This document shows, one piece after another, positions 34,454 through 44,013 of a stretch of 64,000 nt of DNA (the stretch's first letter is position 1; the number at the start of each line of letters is the position of its first letter). Made by a program: the position numbers and the translations under genes. The stretch lies in assembly GCF_003403095.1 (NCBI RefSeq), contig NZ_CP031555.1:2026001-2090000 (forward strand), read 5' to 3'. The notes under the pieces were generated by a model. That model saw only the letters and a list, made by a program, of their open reading frames with translations, had not been told where the DNA came from and searched no databases. Source of the stretch: Thalassospira indica (GTDB lineage: Bacteria; Pseudomonadota; Alphaproteobacteria; Rhodospirillales; Thalassospiraceae).

Positions 34454-35404
34454 ATGTCTTCGTCCCCGACCGATCCCACCGCTGTGCGTGCGTTAAACGC
34501 ACCGCAATTGTTTCCACGCCACATTGCGGTTGCGATTTTGGCTGCTGTTGCCTGCTTTTTTGCGGCAAACCATGTTGCCGCACGTCTGACATTTGAAAAC
34601 GGGACAGGGCTGCTTCTGGCTGTTTTATGCCGCTCGGCTGTTGCGCTTTCGATCCTGATTGCGATTGTCTATTTCAAACGTCATTCCATTCGTTTGCCGC
34701 GTGGTCTGGTGCGCTGGCAATTGGTGCTTGGCCTGATGATCACGATCCAGAGCCTGTGTCTTTATTCCGCAGTGGCCCGTGTGCCGGTCGCCCTGGCGTT
34801 GCTGACGGCAAATACGTTTCCGATCATTCTGGCCTTGCTGACATGGGGGCTTGGCGGTCCACGCCCGACCTTGCGTGCGGCAGGTTTGATGTTGTTTATC
34901 CTGTCGGGCCTTGTGCTGGCGCTTGATCTGCCGGGTATTCTCGGCGGTGGGGCAGAGGTGACGTCAAGCTGGTGGCTGGGCATCGGCTTTGCGCTGATGG
35001 CAGCGACCGTTCTTTCGGTGGCCTTCTGGGTAACCGATCACAAGCTTGCCGGTATCAGCGGGCCGGTGCGCTCGATGTTCACCATGCTGGTTGTTTTTGT
35101 TTCGATGATCATTGCCGGGATCGGCGATGTTGTGCCGGGTGGCATGGGGCTTCCGAATGCCACGCCCGGATGGATGGGGCTTTTGGCCTTGATGCTGCTT
35201 TATGGCGGGGCGTTCGCGGTTCTGTTCATCAATGTGCCGCGTCTTGATATGGCGCGCAATGCGCCAGTAATGAATATGGAGCCAATCGCGACATTGCTGT
35301 TTGGCTGGGTCATTCTGGGGCAGATGATCAGCCCGATCCAGATGCTGGGCGGGCTGGTCGTGGTCAGCGGCATTGTCATCCTGACCCTGCGCAAAGGGGC
35401 ATGA
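34454..35404 (+). CDS. EamA/DMT-family transporter
   Basis: 316-aa membrane protein with ten hydrophobic helices in two EamA repeats. The first repeat includes LLAVLCRSAVALSILIA and the second NMEPIATLLFGWVILGQMIS, the usual closing motif. Drug/metabolite transporters of this kind export amino acids, nucleosides or drugs; no substrate is evident. ATG at 34454 was chosen because it gives a compact N terminus; earlier frame sequence is unlike the family. Confidence 0.88.
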   Translation: MSSSPTDPTAVRALNAPQLFPRHIAVAILAAVACFFAANHVAARLTFENGTGLLLAVLCRSAVALSILIAIVYFKRHSIRLPRGLVRWQLVLGLMITIQSLCLYSAVARVPVALALLTANTFPIILALLTWGLGGPRPTLRAAGLMLFILSGLVLALDLPGILGGGAEVTSSWWLGIGFALMAATVLSVAFWVTDHKLAGISGPVRSMFTMLVVFVSMIIAGIGDVVPGGMGLPNATPGWMGLLALMLLYGGAFAVLFINVPRLDMARNAPVMNMEPIATLLFGWVILGQMISPIQMLGGLVVVSGIVILTLRKGA

Positions 35405-35415
35405 GCTGAATAAAA

Positions 35416-35438
35416 AAGGGAGCCATTTGGCTCCCTTC
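35416..35438. terminator. Bidirectional terminator between the EamA gene and hemN
   Basis: AAGGGAGCCA-TT-TGGCTCCCTT has A and T runs on its two sides. It serves the convergent genes. Confidence 0.88.
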
Positions 35439-35457
35439 TTGCAGTGTGTTTGTTTTA

Positions 35458-36822
35458 TCAGACGGCTTGTGAATGCCGCCCGTGCGCGTGGTTGAGATAG
35501 GTATCAAATGCGGCACAGACTGCACGCACCAACGGACGGCCCAACTCGCTCAGTTTAATGTAGTTCCCCTGAACCTCGACAATGCCATCCCGGGTCATTG
35601 CCTTGATGCGCTCAAGTTCTGGTGCGAAGCGATCGGCCGAAATGCCGTGGCTAGCGCAAACCGGGTCAAGGTCAACGGCAAGATTGCACATCAACTCATT
35701 AATGATGTCGCGGCGCAATTTGTCCTCATTGGTCAGGGCAACACCCTTTTCAATAGCGCATTTGCCGTCTTCGACCGCGCGCTGCCAGCGGGCCAGCGCC
35801 GGGTCATTTTGCGCATAACCCTGCGGCAGGGACGAAATTGCAGACGGGCCAAACCCGATCAGGGCTTCTGCCCGGTCGGTGGTGTAGCCCTGAAAGTTCC
35901 GGTGCAGCAGGCCATCAGACAGGGCGCGCGCCATGCTGTCGGCCTGATGGGCGAAGTGATCAAGGCCGATGGCGACAAAGCCATGCTTGGCAAGGCGGTT
36001 CTGAATTTCCTCATACTGCGCCCAGCGTTCCCCGGTATCTGGCAGGGCCTCGGTCGGGATAAGCTGTTGATGCTTTTTCATCCATGGCACATGGGCATAG
36101 CCAAAGACCGACAGGCGATCGGGGCAAAGCTCCACAGTCTGATCAACCGTTTCGCGCAGTGAGTCGACGGTCTGGAACGGCAGGCCATACATCAGATCGA
36201 CATTGATGCCGGCAATCCCGTGCGAGCGCAATTTGGCAATCACATCACGGACAAGCTGCATGCTTTGAATGCGGTTAACCGCTGTCTGGACCTGTTGGTT
36301 GAAATCCTGAATGCCGATACTGGCACGGTTAAAGCCGCATTCGACCATGGCTTCCATGAAATCATCGGTCGCGGTGCGCGGATCCATTTCAATGGCAATT
36401 TCGGCATCATCAAGGATATCAAGGCGAGAACGAATTGCGGCCATGATGGCGCGCAGATCGTCGGCCTTGAGGATGGTCGGGCTGCCGCCGCCAAAGTGAA
36501 TGTGCGACACCGTGAATTTCTGATCTGTGGGCAGTTTGCCAAGGGTGCCTTCGATCTCTGTCAGAAGGGCTGTGACATAGCCATTCACCGGTTTGTAAGT
36601 TTTGGTGATCTTGGTGTTGCAGCCGCAGAACCAGCACATTTCCTCGCAATAGGGGACATGCAGATAAAGCGAAAGCGGCTGTGCGGGATCAAGATCACCC
36701 AGCCAACCTTCAAACACCTCGCCATTCACATCGGCATGGAAATGCGGCGCGGTCGGATAGCTGGTATAGCGCGGCAGTCGCAGGTCGTATTTTTCGTAAA
36801 GGGCAAGCTGCATGACGGACAT
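35458..36822 (-). CDS. hemN: Oxygen-independent coproporphyrinogen III oxidase
   Basis: 454-aa radical SAM enzyme that decarboxylates coproporphyrinogen III without oxygen. The cluster-binding Cys59, Cys63 and Cys66 are in CEEMCWFCGC (59-68). The SAM motif is IHFGGGSPT, and RIQSMQLV is in the usual place. It lets haem synthesis continue when oxygen is low; with hemA this gives the window two haem genes. An FNR/FixK box lies 51-64 bases upstream. ATG at 36822 or at 36813 is possible; the difference is three residues. Confidence 0.95.
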   Translation of the reverse strand: MSVMQLALYEKYDLRLPRYTSYPTAPHFHADVNGEVFEGWLGDLDPAQPLSLYLHVPYCEEMCWFCGCNTKITKTYKPVNGYVTALLTEIEGTLGKLPTDQKFTVSHIHFGGGSPTILKADDLRAIMAAIRSRLDILDDAEIAIEMDPRTATDDFMEAMVECGFNRASIGIQDFNQQVQTAVNRIQSMQLVRDVIAKLRSHGIAGINVDLMYGLPFQTVDSLRETVDQTVELCPDRLSVFGYAHVPWMKKHQQLIPTEALPDTGERWAQYEEIQNRLAKHGFVAIGLDHFAHQADSMARALSDGLLHRNFQGYTTDRAEALIGFGPSAISSLPQGYAQNDPALARWQRAVEDGKCAIEKGVALTNEDKLRRDIINELMCNLAVDLDPVCASHGISADRFAPELERIKAMTRDGIVEVQGNYIKLSELGRPLVRAVCAAFDTYLNHAHGRHSQAV

Positions 36823-36872
36823 CCCGATAATTCGTTCTGTCCGTCTTTTGCATTATTCCAAACTTGCCTTCC

Positions 36873-36886
36873 TTGATATGCGTCAA
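36873..36886 (-). promoter_or_regulatory. FNR/FixK box upstream of hemN
   Basis: TTGATATGCGTCAA is TTGA-N6-TCAA with one mismatch to the strict FNR palindrome. It is 51-64 bases upstream of the hemN start and overlaps the 3' end of the gene before it. Confidence 0.65.
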
Positions 36887-37239
36887 GGGTGGGGAACAGG
36901 GAAGCCGTGTCGTTCGCTTAACGCCAGCAAAATGTTGTCCTTGCCATCAATGAAGGCATGACCATTTGCGGTGCCGGTTTGAAGCGATGATGTATCGCCG
37001 GATTTCAGGATCATTACCGGAAGTGACTGATGATCTTCGCCCAGAAGCGCAATCACATCGTGCCGAGGACGGGGCCAATTGATATGACGAATATCAAGCC
37101 CGGCAAGCAAGTCTGGGAAAGATCCCAAAACCCCATCAATCAACGCACAATGCCAGCAGTAAAAGCGTTGGTTTGGCCATGCGGGATCTTCAAAGTCGGG
37201 TTTGAGCAGGAATATCGTATCGCGTTCAAGATCCGGCAT
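36883..37239 (-). CDS. DUF3088 family protein
   Basis: 118-aa protein recognised as DUF3088 from DTIFLLKPDFEDPAWPNQRF, the CWHC motif (YCWHCALIDG) and RPRHDVIALLGEDHQSLPVMI. The layout resembles a thioredoxin/glutaredoxin fold with the CxxC pair in the redox position, so a thiol or metal role is plausible but untested as far as I know. ATG at 37239 has AAGGG ten bases upstream. It ends 60 bases before the hemN start on the same strand; hemN has its own FNR-like box. Confidence 0.8.
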   Translation of the reverse strand: MPDLERDTIFLLKPDFEDPAWPNQRFYCWHCALIDGVLGSFPDLLAGLDIRHINWPRPRHDVIALLGEDHQSLPVMILKSGDTSSLQTGTANGHAFIDGKDNILLALSERHGFPVPHP

Positions 37240-37300
37240 CGGGTGTGGCCCTTTTGGTGGTGGCACTGTGCTTGCGCCGTGGCGATGTCAGGGGCGGCCT

Positions 37301-37729
37301 TCAAAGATGCTTGAAGGCCGATATCAGATCGGCACGAAGGGCGGCCAGACGGTCACGGCCCTCGTCTTCGTCATAGGGTTTGGCGGTGCCAACACCCCAA
37401 ACCGGGCCTGGCCATACGGCGTCGTCCTTGAAGCGGCCAATGACGTGGCAATGAAGCTGCGGCACCATATTACCCAGCATCGCGACATTGGTTTTGAAGG
37501 CATCAAAGCGACGTTTGATGACGCTTGAAACGGCAGCCACTTCATCGCCCAGGATTTTGCGATCTTCCGTACTCAGATCGTCATAATCGACAAGGTCGGG
37601 GCGTCTGGGTACAAGAATGAGCCAAGGATAACGCGCATCATTCATCAAAAGCACATGCGATAGCGGCCCGTCGGTGACGAGGGTGGTATCGGCGGCAAGC
37701 TGGGGATGAAGGGTGAATGCGTTATTCAT
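37301..37729 (-). CDS. HIT-family nucleotide-binding protein
   Basis: 142-aa histidine-triad protein. The triad reads QLHCHVIGR (residues 91-99), so the first His of HxHxH is Gln, as in a known subgroup. The N-terminal WLILVPRRPDLVDYDDLS is typical. HIT proteins hydrolyse nucleotide-conjugates, but the physiological substrate is unknown. It is followed at 61 bases by the DUF3088 gene on the same strand, so the two may form one operon leading to hemN. Confidence 0.9.
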   Translation of the reverse strand: MNNAFTLHPQLAADTTLVTDGPLSHVLLMNDARYPWLILVPRRPDLVDYDDLSTEDRKILGDEVAAVSSVIKRRFDAFKTNVAMLGNMVPQLHCHVIGRFKDDAVWPGPVWGVGTAKPYDEDEGRDRLAALRADLISAFKHL

Positions 37730-37844
37730 GGTCAGTCCTTGTTATCGTGATAGCCCGATCAATGTCCCTGCTTATAACCTGCCGTGCTTTCTCTGTCTTG
37801 GTCTGTGGTGTGAAATCCGTCAGATAGCTTTGCGGATAGGTGCG

Positions 37845-37878
37845 AAAATTGGCGGGAAGGTCGGGCCCTCCCGCCAGG
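37845..37878 (-). terminator. Terminator after azoR
   Basis: On the minus strand TGGCGGGA and TCCCGCCA enclose an eleven-base loop and are followed by ATTTTC. Confidence 0.75.
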
Positions 37879-37882
37879 GAAG

Positions 37883-38572
37883 TCATGCGACCTTTACATC
37901 GCGATGTTTGGCAAGAAGCTGATCAACAAGACCGATGACTTCTTGTTCGGCTGCGTGAATGGAGGCCTCGGTTCGTTCGTCGGCGAACTCGTCATATTCA
38001 ATGGCGGCACCAAACTGATCGGTGATGCCGATATATTGCAGCGGGGTAAACAGCCCGCCTTCGACAAAGTTCAGGTGCGCAATACGACCATCGGGCCCAT
38101 AGCCATAGTCGCCACGTGATGACAGGGCGACAATCGATTTGTTGCCGGTCACCATTGGCCAATAGGGGACGTCGCCACGCGTACGGTCAAAGCCGAATGT
38201 CCGGCCAACGCGGACAATGTTATCGACCCAGGCCTTCATCTGTGACGGCATGCCGAAATTATACATTGGTACCCCGGCAACGATGATGTCGGTGGCAAGC
38301 AGTTCGTCGACCAGTTGATCGCTTTCGCGCAAGGTGTGACGCATCCATTCTTCGCGGTCTTCGGGTTTGGTGAATGCTGCATGAACCCAATCTCCGGTCA
38401 CCGGGCTTGGCGGATTTGCGCCGACATCGCGATAGATGATTTCGGTTTCCGGTCGCTTGGCCAGCCAGTGTTCGATGAACTTGGCCGTCAAGCGGCGGCT
38501 GTGCGAACCATGTTGTTTCTGATCGGACCTGCCGGGCCGGGCGCTGCTGTCGATATGAAGAATTCTGGTCAT
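37883..38572 (-). CDS. azoR: FMN-dependent NAD(P)H oxidoreductase (azoreductase-like)
   Basis: 229-aa flavodoxin-fold enzyme. The phosphate loop is in ILHIDSSARPGRSDQKQHGS and the flavin site in VPMYNFGMPSQMKAWVDNIV, followed by SRGDYGYG. It reduces quinones or azo compounds with NAD(P)H. GGAGA precedes two adjacent ATG codons (38573-38575 and 38570-38572); the second has better spacing. It is divergent from a LysR regulator, the probable controller. Confidence 0.88.
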   Translation of the reverse strand: MTRILHIDSSARPGRSDQKQHGSHSRRLTAKFIEHWLAKRPETEIIYRDVGANPPSPVTGDWVHAAFTKPEDREEWMRHTLRESDQLVDELLATDIIVAGVPMYNFGMPSQMKAWVDNIVRVGRTFGFDRTRGDVPYWPMVTGNKSIVALSSRGDYGYGPDGRIAHLNFVEGGLFTPLQYIGITDQFGAAIEYDEFADERTEASIHAAEQEVIGLVDQLLAKHRDVKVA

Positions 38573-38695
38573 CATGTTCTCCATGTGATGAAAATGGTTC
38601 ATCTGTGTTTTGGTTTGATGACCAAGGATTGACGGAATTTCATTCACACGGCAAAATCGAATTCCTCAGCCAACAGATGAGTTGAATTCATTCAT

Positions 38696-39604
38696 ATGTC
38701 GTTGCCGCCGCTTGCGACGCTGCGCGCCTTTGAAGCCGCAGCACGCCATCAAAGTTTCAAGAATGCCGCATCCGAGCTTGGCGTCACGCCGACCGCGATC
38801 AGCCATCAAGTGCGCCTTCTTGAAGACACGCTGGGTGTCCGGTTGTTTGACCGCAAGCCACGGCAGGTTGTTCTGACCGATGTCGGGCAGGAGTTGTATC
38901 CGGTTTTGCGTGATGGCTTTGCCGCCTTTGCCAAGGCAGTTGATCGGGTGCGGAACCGCCCGGTATCGCGCAGCATGACGGTTTCGGTCATTCCATCCTT
39001 TGCGGCAAAATGGCTGTTGCCACGCCTGTCGCGGTTTCAGGCAGAATACCCCGATATCAACTTGCGACTTCACACCTCGCCAGAGGCCGTCGACCTTGAC
39101 CGTGGTGTGGCGGATGCTGCCATTCGATATGGTGTCGGACCCTATCCGGGACTGGTTGCACACACGATGTTTCGTGAACAGTTCGTGCCACTTTGCAGTC
39201 CGGCACTGGGCCTGAAAAAGCCGGAAGACTTGCGCAATGCGACCTTACTGCATTTTGACTGGTTACGCCCCGATGATGCGACTCCGACATGGCAAAGATG
39301 GGGGCAGGTGGCAGGTGTTGCCGATCACTTGCCGTCCGCCGGGATCAGTTTTTCTGATGACAGTCACGCCATTCAGGCGGCGATTGCAGGCCAAGGCGTT
39401 GTTTTGGCCAGTCCGGTGATGGCACGCGCAGAAATTGATGCAGGATTGCTGGTGATGCCATTTGGCCCGGAAATCAAAGGTCATTGTTATCACTATGTGC
39501 ATACCGGCCGGGGCGATAACCTCCGCGAAGTTGAAGCATTCGGTGCCTGGATTGAAAGCGAGGTTTCCGCTTCGGTCCCGGTTACCGATCAGTCCAGTGA
39601 TTGA
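38696..39604 (+). CDS. GcvA-type LysR-family regulator
   Basis: 302-aa LysR protein. The HTH at the N terminus (LATLRAFEAAARHQSFKNAA, then TPTAISHQVRLLED) has the GcvA/AmpR pattern, and the effector domain includes DAAIRYGVGPYPGL. The gene is divergent from azoR, separated by 123 bases that hold two copies of TTCATTCA (38640-38647 and 38688-38695). The effector is unknown; a redox or quinone signal would fit its neighbour. Confidence 0.9.
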   Translation: MSLPPLATLRAFEAAARHQSFKNAASELGVTPTAISHQVRLLEDTLGVRLFDRKPRQVVLTDVGQELYPVLRDGFAAFAKAVDRVRNRPVSRSMTVSVIPSFAAKWLLPRLSRFQAEYPDINLRLHTSPEAVDLDRGVADAAIRYGVGPYPGLVAHTMFREQFVPLCSPALGLKKPEDLRNATLLHFDWLRPDDATPTWQRWGQVAGVADHLPSAGISFSDDSHAIQAAIAGQGVVLASPVMARAEIDAGLLVMPFGPEIKGHCYHYVHTGRGDNLREVEAFGAWIESEVSASVPVTDQSSD

Positions 39605-39740
39605 CGATTGACCGTGTGGATGGAACGCATTGGGATGTTTCGCGTTCTGTTTAAAGGCAGTTAATCGACGCCCTTTTGCGACATGCGTAACAACGGTGTT
39701 TTCGCATAAGGTTTGTCAGCACAGCAGGAGCACAAAACTC

Positions 39741-41000
39741 ATGTCAGAACGCAAACGGGTCGTTGTTGTTGGAGCCGGTTTTGCTGGTATGAGTGTCGCC
39801 AAAAAACTGGCGGGCAAAGATGTCGACGTCGTTTTGATCGACAAGCGCAATCATCACCTGTTTCAGCCCTTGCTCTATCAGGTGGCAACAGCCGATCTCT
39901 CGCCAGCGGAAATCGCCTGGCCGGTCCGCAGCATTTTCAGTCGGTCTGCGAATGTTTCTGTTTTTATGGGGGAAGTGACCGGCATTGACCTTGACGGCAA
40001 ACGGATCATCGGTGGTGATCGGGAATTGGGTTATGACTTTCTCGTTCTCGCGACCGGGGCGGTGACATCCTACTTTGGGAAAAATCACTGGGCGCGGGCG
40101 GCGCCAGGATTGAAAAACATCTCCGAGGCCACCGATATCCGAAAAAGGCTTTTGCTGGCGTTCGAACGCGCTGAAAACAGCGAGGACGAAGCAGAAAAAC
40201 GCAAACTGTTGAATTTCGTCGTGGTTGGCGGCGGGCCGACGGGTGTTGAAATGGCAGGCGCGATTGCAGAGCTCGCCAAGCAGGCCCTTTCCCATGATTT
40301 CCGCCGTATCGACCCGCGCGATGCCAATATCATCTTGGCAGAAGGCGGACCGAAGCTTCTGGCAGCCTTTCCGGATGATTTATCGGACTATACCCAAAAG
40401 TCGCTTGAGACGATGGGTGTCGATGTCCGTCTGGGGCAGCAAGTTTCCGATATTACAGTGGAAGGTGCCAAGATTGGCGATGATTTCATCCCCAGTGCGA
40501 ATGTCATCTGGGCCGCGGGCGTCGAGGTGCCCGACCTTAAGGACTGGACGGAAAAGCCAGTTGATCGTGGCGGGCGCGTTATTGTCGAAAGCGATCTGTC
40601 TTTGCCGGGGTATGACAATGTCTTTGTCATTGGCGATGCGGCGCATGTGAAGTGGGGCAACGATCAGACCGTTCCGGGTATTGCCCCTGCGGCCAAGCAG
40701 CAAGGCAAATATGTTGCCGGTCGTATCCTTGATGTTTTGAAAGGACAAAGCACGCCGCCGTTCAAGTACAGCCATGCAGGCAACCTTGCGACCATTGGTC
40801 GCCACCGTGCTGTGATTGATCTGAACGGGTTCAAGATCAAGGGCTGGCTGGCTTGGTGGATATGGGGCTTGGCCCATATTTACTTCCTGATCGGCATTCG
40901 GGCCCCCGCACTTGTGATGGTGCAGTGGGTCTGGAGTTACCTGTTCCGCAAAAAGGGCGCGCGATTGATCACGGGCTCTGATGCGCAGTCAAAACCGTAA
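39741..41000 (+). CDS. ndh: Type II NADH dehydrogenase
   Basis: 419-aa membrane-associated flavoprotein that passes electrons from NADH to quinone without pumping protons. The FAD motif GAGFAG is at 11-16, the NAD-binding motif is VVVGGGPTGVEMAGAIAELA, and the quinone-side motif is NVFVIGDAAHVKWGN followed by GIAPAAKQQGKYV. A hydrophobic C-terminal segment (WLAWWIWGLAHIYFLIGI) anchors it to the membrane. ATG at 39741 has GGAG eleven bases upstream. The gene stands alone. Confidence 0.94.
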   Translation: MSERKRVVVVGAGFAGMSVAKKLAGKDVDVVLIDKRNHHLFQPLLYQVATADLSPAEIAWPVRSIFSRSANVSVFMGEVTGIDLDGKRIIGGDRELGYDFLVLATGAVTSYFGKNHWARAAPGLKNISEATDIRKRLLLAFERAENSEDEAEKRKLLNFVVVGGGPTGVEMAGAIAELAKQALSHDFRRIDPRDANIILAEGGPKLLAAFPDDLSDYTQKSLETMGVDVRLGQQVSDITVEGAKIGDDFIPSANVIWAAGVEVPDLKDWTEKPVDRGGRVIVESDLSLPGYDNVFVIGDAAHVKWGNDQTVPGIAPAAKQQGKYVAGRILDVLKGQSTPPFKYSHAGNLATIGRHRAVIDLNGFKIKGWLAWWIWGLAHIYFLIGIRAPALVMVQWVWSYLFRKKGARLITGSDAQSKP

Positions 41001-41079
41001 GGCTAACCGAATATCGTTGACCTCATTGTGTGGATGCGAAACCATCGACGCGATTTCAGCAACTCCCATCAGGTGACCC

Positions 41080-41871
41080 ATGCCCCGCTTTGCCGCCAAC
41101 CTTTCGTTTCTGTTTGCCGACTTGCCGTTTGAAAAACGGTTCGCCGCGGCGGCAGATGCAGGCTTTGTCGGGGTGGAATATATCGGCGCCTATGACATGC
41201 CGTTATCGATGGTCAAATCGCTTTTGAATGACAATGGTCTGGAACAGGTTTTATTTAACCTGCCCGCCGGTAACTGGGAGGCGGGTGACCGCGGTCTAGC
41301 CTGTCGTCCCGGGCGCGAGGAAGCTTTTCGCGACTCTGTCGTGCAGGCGCTTGATTACGCGGCGGCAACCGATTGCAAGATGCTCCATTGCATGGCGGGG
41401 CTTATCGGCAAGGGCGAAGATCCCGACGAACTCGCCCGGCTTTATTGCGACAATCTGCTTTATGCTGCCGATCTTGCCGATCAGGCCGGCGTCGATATCC
41501 TGATCGAGCCGATCAATCCGCTCGATATGCCGGGCTATCTGCTTAATTCCATCGAACAGGCGGCCGTGATCCTTGAACAGCTTGATCACCCGCGCCTGAA
41601 ACTGCAGTTCGATATTTATCACGCCCAGATTGTTGGCGGGAACATCGCCGCAAGATTGGACAAGCATATCGACAGCATCGCCCATGTGCAGGTCGCGGGA
41701 GCGCCGGGACGGCATGAACCCGACAGCGGGGAACTGAATTACCCCTTCCTGTTCTATATGCTGGATCGCATTGGCTATGAAGGCTGGATCGGCTGCGAAT
41801 ACAAGCCGCACGGCAAGACCGAAGACGGGCTTGGCTGGGTCCGGCCATGGATGCCAAAACCCGGCGCCTGA
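41080..41871 (+). CDS. hyi: Hydroxypyruvate isomerase
   Basis: 263-aa TIM-barrel protein of the xylose-isomerase-like superfamily. Hyi signatures are FPRF-like MPRFAANLSFLFADLPFEKR, GVEYIGAYD, and the metal site in LIEPINPLDMPGY with LQFDIYHAQI, HVQVAGAPGRHEP and GCEYKP. It interconverts hydroxypyruvate and tartronate semialdehyde in glyoxylate metabolism. It is convergent with the glycerate 2-kinase gene (stop codons 10 bases apart), which uses the glycerate that tartronate semialdehyde reductase would make. Confidence 0.92.
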   Translation: MPRFAANLSFLFADLPFEKRFAAAADAGFVGVEYIGAYDMPLSMVKSLLNDNGLEQVLFNLPAGNWEAGDRGLACRPGREEAFRDSVVQALDYAAATDCKMLHCMAGLIGKGEDPDELARLYCDNLLYAADLADQAGVDILIEPINPLDMPGYLLNSIEQAAVILEQLDHPRLKLQFDIYHAQIVGGNIAARLDKHIDSIAHVQVAGAPGRHEPDSGELNYPFLFYMLDRIGYEGWIGCEYKPHGKTEDGLGWVRPWMPKPGA

Positions 41872-41881
41872 TCGCCCGGAT

Positions 41882-43144
41882 TTATTCGATCAGGATGGCA
41901 CGGAAATCGTTGACGTTGGTTAGCGTCGGGCCGGTCACCAGAAGATCATCGATCTTGGCAAACGCGCTATAGGCATCGTTGTTGGCCAGATATTCGCGAA
42001 GGTCGATACCGGCCTTCTTGGCGTTTTGCCAACTTTTGGCGTCAATGATTGCCCCGGCGTTGTCTTCGCTGCCATCAATGCCATCGGTATCAATTGCCAG
42101 TGCCGTGAAACCCGGTTGATCACGAAGTTGCAGCAAAAGTGACAGCAAGAACTCGCTATTGCGACCACCGCGGCCACCCTTGCCGCGCACGGTGACGGTC
42201 GTTTCACCGCCCGAAAGCAGAACACAGGGCTTTGCCGCCGGTTGGCCGTGATTGGCAACCTGATGGGTGATCCCGGCATGAACGATGGCGACTTCGCGTG
42301 CCTCACCCTCGATGGCGTCACCAAGGATGACGGCATTCAGCCCCATGTCACGTGCAACCGATGCTGCGGCCTCGAGGCTGTCCTGCGGGCGGGCAAGCAT
42401 GATGGTTTCATGGCCGTCAAAGCAGGGATCATCGGGTTTAATCGTTTCGTCCCCGGCACTTTGCAAAAGGTCCTTGGCGGCCTGCGGGATGTCGATCTGA
42501 TAATGGCGGATGATATCAAGTGCATCCTGTCCGGTCGTCGGATCAGACACCGTCGGCCCGGATGCAATGATCGCCGGATCGTCGCCCGGCACATCAGATA
42601 CAAGATAGGTCACCATGCGCGCCGGTGCCGATGCCTTGGCCAGGCGGCCCCCCTTGATCGCGGAGAGGTGTTTGCGCACACAGTTCATTTCCGAAATCGT
42701 TGCGCCACTGCGCAAAAGCGCCTTGCTGATTGCCTGCTTGTCTTCAAGAGTCAAACCCGGACCGGGCAGGGCAAGAAGGGCCGATCCACCACCGGAAATC
42801 ATGCAGACAACCAGATCATCGGGGCCGGCATCGGAAACAATATCAAGGATACGCTTGGCCGCCTTTTCACCCGCAGCATCGGGGACCGGGTGGGATGCCT
42901 CGACAATTTCGATCTGATCACACTCAACCGCATGGCCATAGCGGGTGACGACCAGACCTTCGACGTCACCTTTCCAGGCTTTCTCGAACGCGCGTGCCAT
43001 ATTGGCCGATGCCTTGCCCGCACCAATGACGATGGTTTTGCCCTTTGGCGGTTCGGGCAGATTGCGCGGGATCTGAACCCCGGGGTCGGCGGCCTTCAGT
43101 GCCGCATCCATCAAAGCCAGAAGTTTTTCGCGCGAAGTCGTCAT
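41882..43144 (-). CDS. gckA: Glycerate 2-kinase (GckA/TtuD, MOFRL family)
   Basis: 420-aa kinase of the DUF4147/MOFRL family, converting glycerate to 2-phosphoglycerate. The N-terminal nucleotide part includes VIGAGKASANMARAFE and CMISGGGSALLALPGPG; the C-terminal MOFRL part includes LLSGGETTVTVRGKGGRGGR and ALAIDTDGIDGSEDNAGA. Together with hyi it would feed glycolate/glyoxylate carbon into glycolysis. The FadR-type regulator upstream on the same strand ends 44 bases before it and probably controls it. Confidence 0.93.
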   Translation of the reverse strand: MTTSREKLLALMDAALKAADPGVQIPRNLPEPPKGKTIVIGAGKASANMARAFEKAWKGDVEGLVVTRYGHAVECDQIEIVEASHPVPDAAGEKAAKRILDIVSDAGPDDLVVCMISGGGSALLALPGPGLTLEDKQAISKALLRSGATISEMNCVRKHLSAIKGGRLAKASAPARMVTYLVSDVPGDDPAIIASGPTVSDPTTGQDALDIIRHYQIDIPQAAKDLLQSAGDETIKPDDPCFDGHETIMLARPQDSLEAAASVARDMGLNAVILGDAIEGEAREVAIVHAGITHQVANHGQPAAKPCVLLSGGETTVTVRGKGGRGGRNSEFLLSLLLQLRDQPGFTALAIDTDGIDGSEDNAGAIIDAKSWQNAKKAGIDLREYLANNDAYSAFAKIDDLLVTGPTLTNVNDFRAILIE

Positions 43145-43188
43145 ATCGGGTTTCCCTGATTGGATTGTGGCCGGTTTGGTCCGGGTTT

Positions 43189-43938
43189 TTAGGTCGCCTG
43201 CTTGTCAGATGCGGTCTTGAAGAAATCGATCACGGCCTGCAGATGGTTTGACATCGCCTTTTCGGCGGCGTCGGGGTCGTGGGCCGCGATGGCTTCGATA
43301 ATATCGCGGTGATGTTCCTGCACCATGCGATCAAAGGTCGGGCCGACCATGCCGTTGAAGCGGATTTCATTGAGTGCTGCCTGCAACACATCATGCAGCA
43401 TTTTCATCACGTGATAGTAAATGATCGAGCCCGTCGCCCGCCCGATCATCATGTGCAGGCGGTGGTCATCGTCCGCACGGTATTTGGCGGCCCGCCGTGG
43501 GTCATGCGCCTGACGATAGGCCATGCGCAGAAGTTTGATATCCTCGTCACTGGCGTTGATCGCAGCCCGCCGTGCGGCCCACGTTTCAAGTGTGCAGCGA
43601 ATTTCCTGAAGATCGCGCAGATTACTGATCGAATCGCGCACCAGATCGGTCATCGCGGTGTCCATGTCGATCCCGGTGGATGACAGGATTTCCGTGCCGC
43701 CACCCTGAACCGCACGCAAGTACCCACGTGTCTTGAGCTTTTGCAAGGCGGCGCGCACAGACACGCGGCTGACCGACATGCTTTCGGCAAGCTGACGTTC
43801 GCCGGGCAGGCGATCACCGGGCAGAAAAATGCCATCCGAGATCTTTTCAAGAATTTGATCGGCAACCTGATCGGCAATCCTTTTGGGACGCTTGGTTTCC
43901 GCGTCGTCTTGTGCCTGAAGCGTCTTGGCAGACGGCAT
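43189..43938 (-). CDS. FadR/GntR-family regulator
   Basis: 249-aa GntR protein of the FadR subfamily. The winged helix is at about residues 20-90 (ERQLAESMSVSRVSVRAALQ), followed by an all-helical FCD domain. That domain has the metal-type His residues (DDHRLHMMIGRA, EHHRDIIEAI and a closing NHLQAVIDFF). It is upstream of gckA on the same strand and probably senses a metabolite of that pathway. A FadR-type operator lies 65-75 bases upstream of the start and suggests autoregulation. Confidence 0.9.
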   Translation of the reverse strand: MPSAKTLQAQDDAETKRPKRIADQVADQILEKISDGIFLPGDRLPGERQLAESMSVSRVSVRAALQKLKTRGYLRAVQGGGTEILSSTGIDMDTAMTDLVRDSISNLRDLQEIRCTLETWAARRAAINASDEDIKLLRMAYRQAHDPRRAAKYRADDDHRLHMMIGRATGSIIYYHVMKMLHDVLQAALNEIRFNGMVGPTFDRMVQEHHRDIIEAIAAHDPDAAEKAMSNHLQAVIDFFKTASDKQAT

Positions 43939-44002
43939 GTTGGGTTGTCTCCAATCGTGTTTTTCTCTGCCAGTGCAGCGATATCGATATTGGTTCGCGC
44001 AA

Positions 44003-44013
44003 TGGTCATACCA
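44003..44013. promoter_or_regulatory. FadR-subfamily operator before the GntR gene
   Basis: TGGT-CAT-ACCA matches the TNGTNNNACNA pattern of this regulator subfamily. It is 65-75 bases upstream of the GntR start, in the 294-base gap shared with the N-formylglutamate amidohydrolase gene. I see no gene in the gap. Confidence 0.6.
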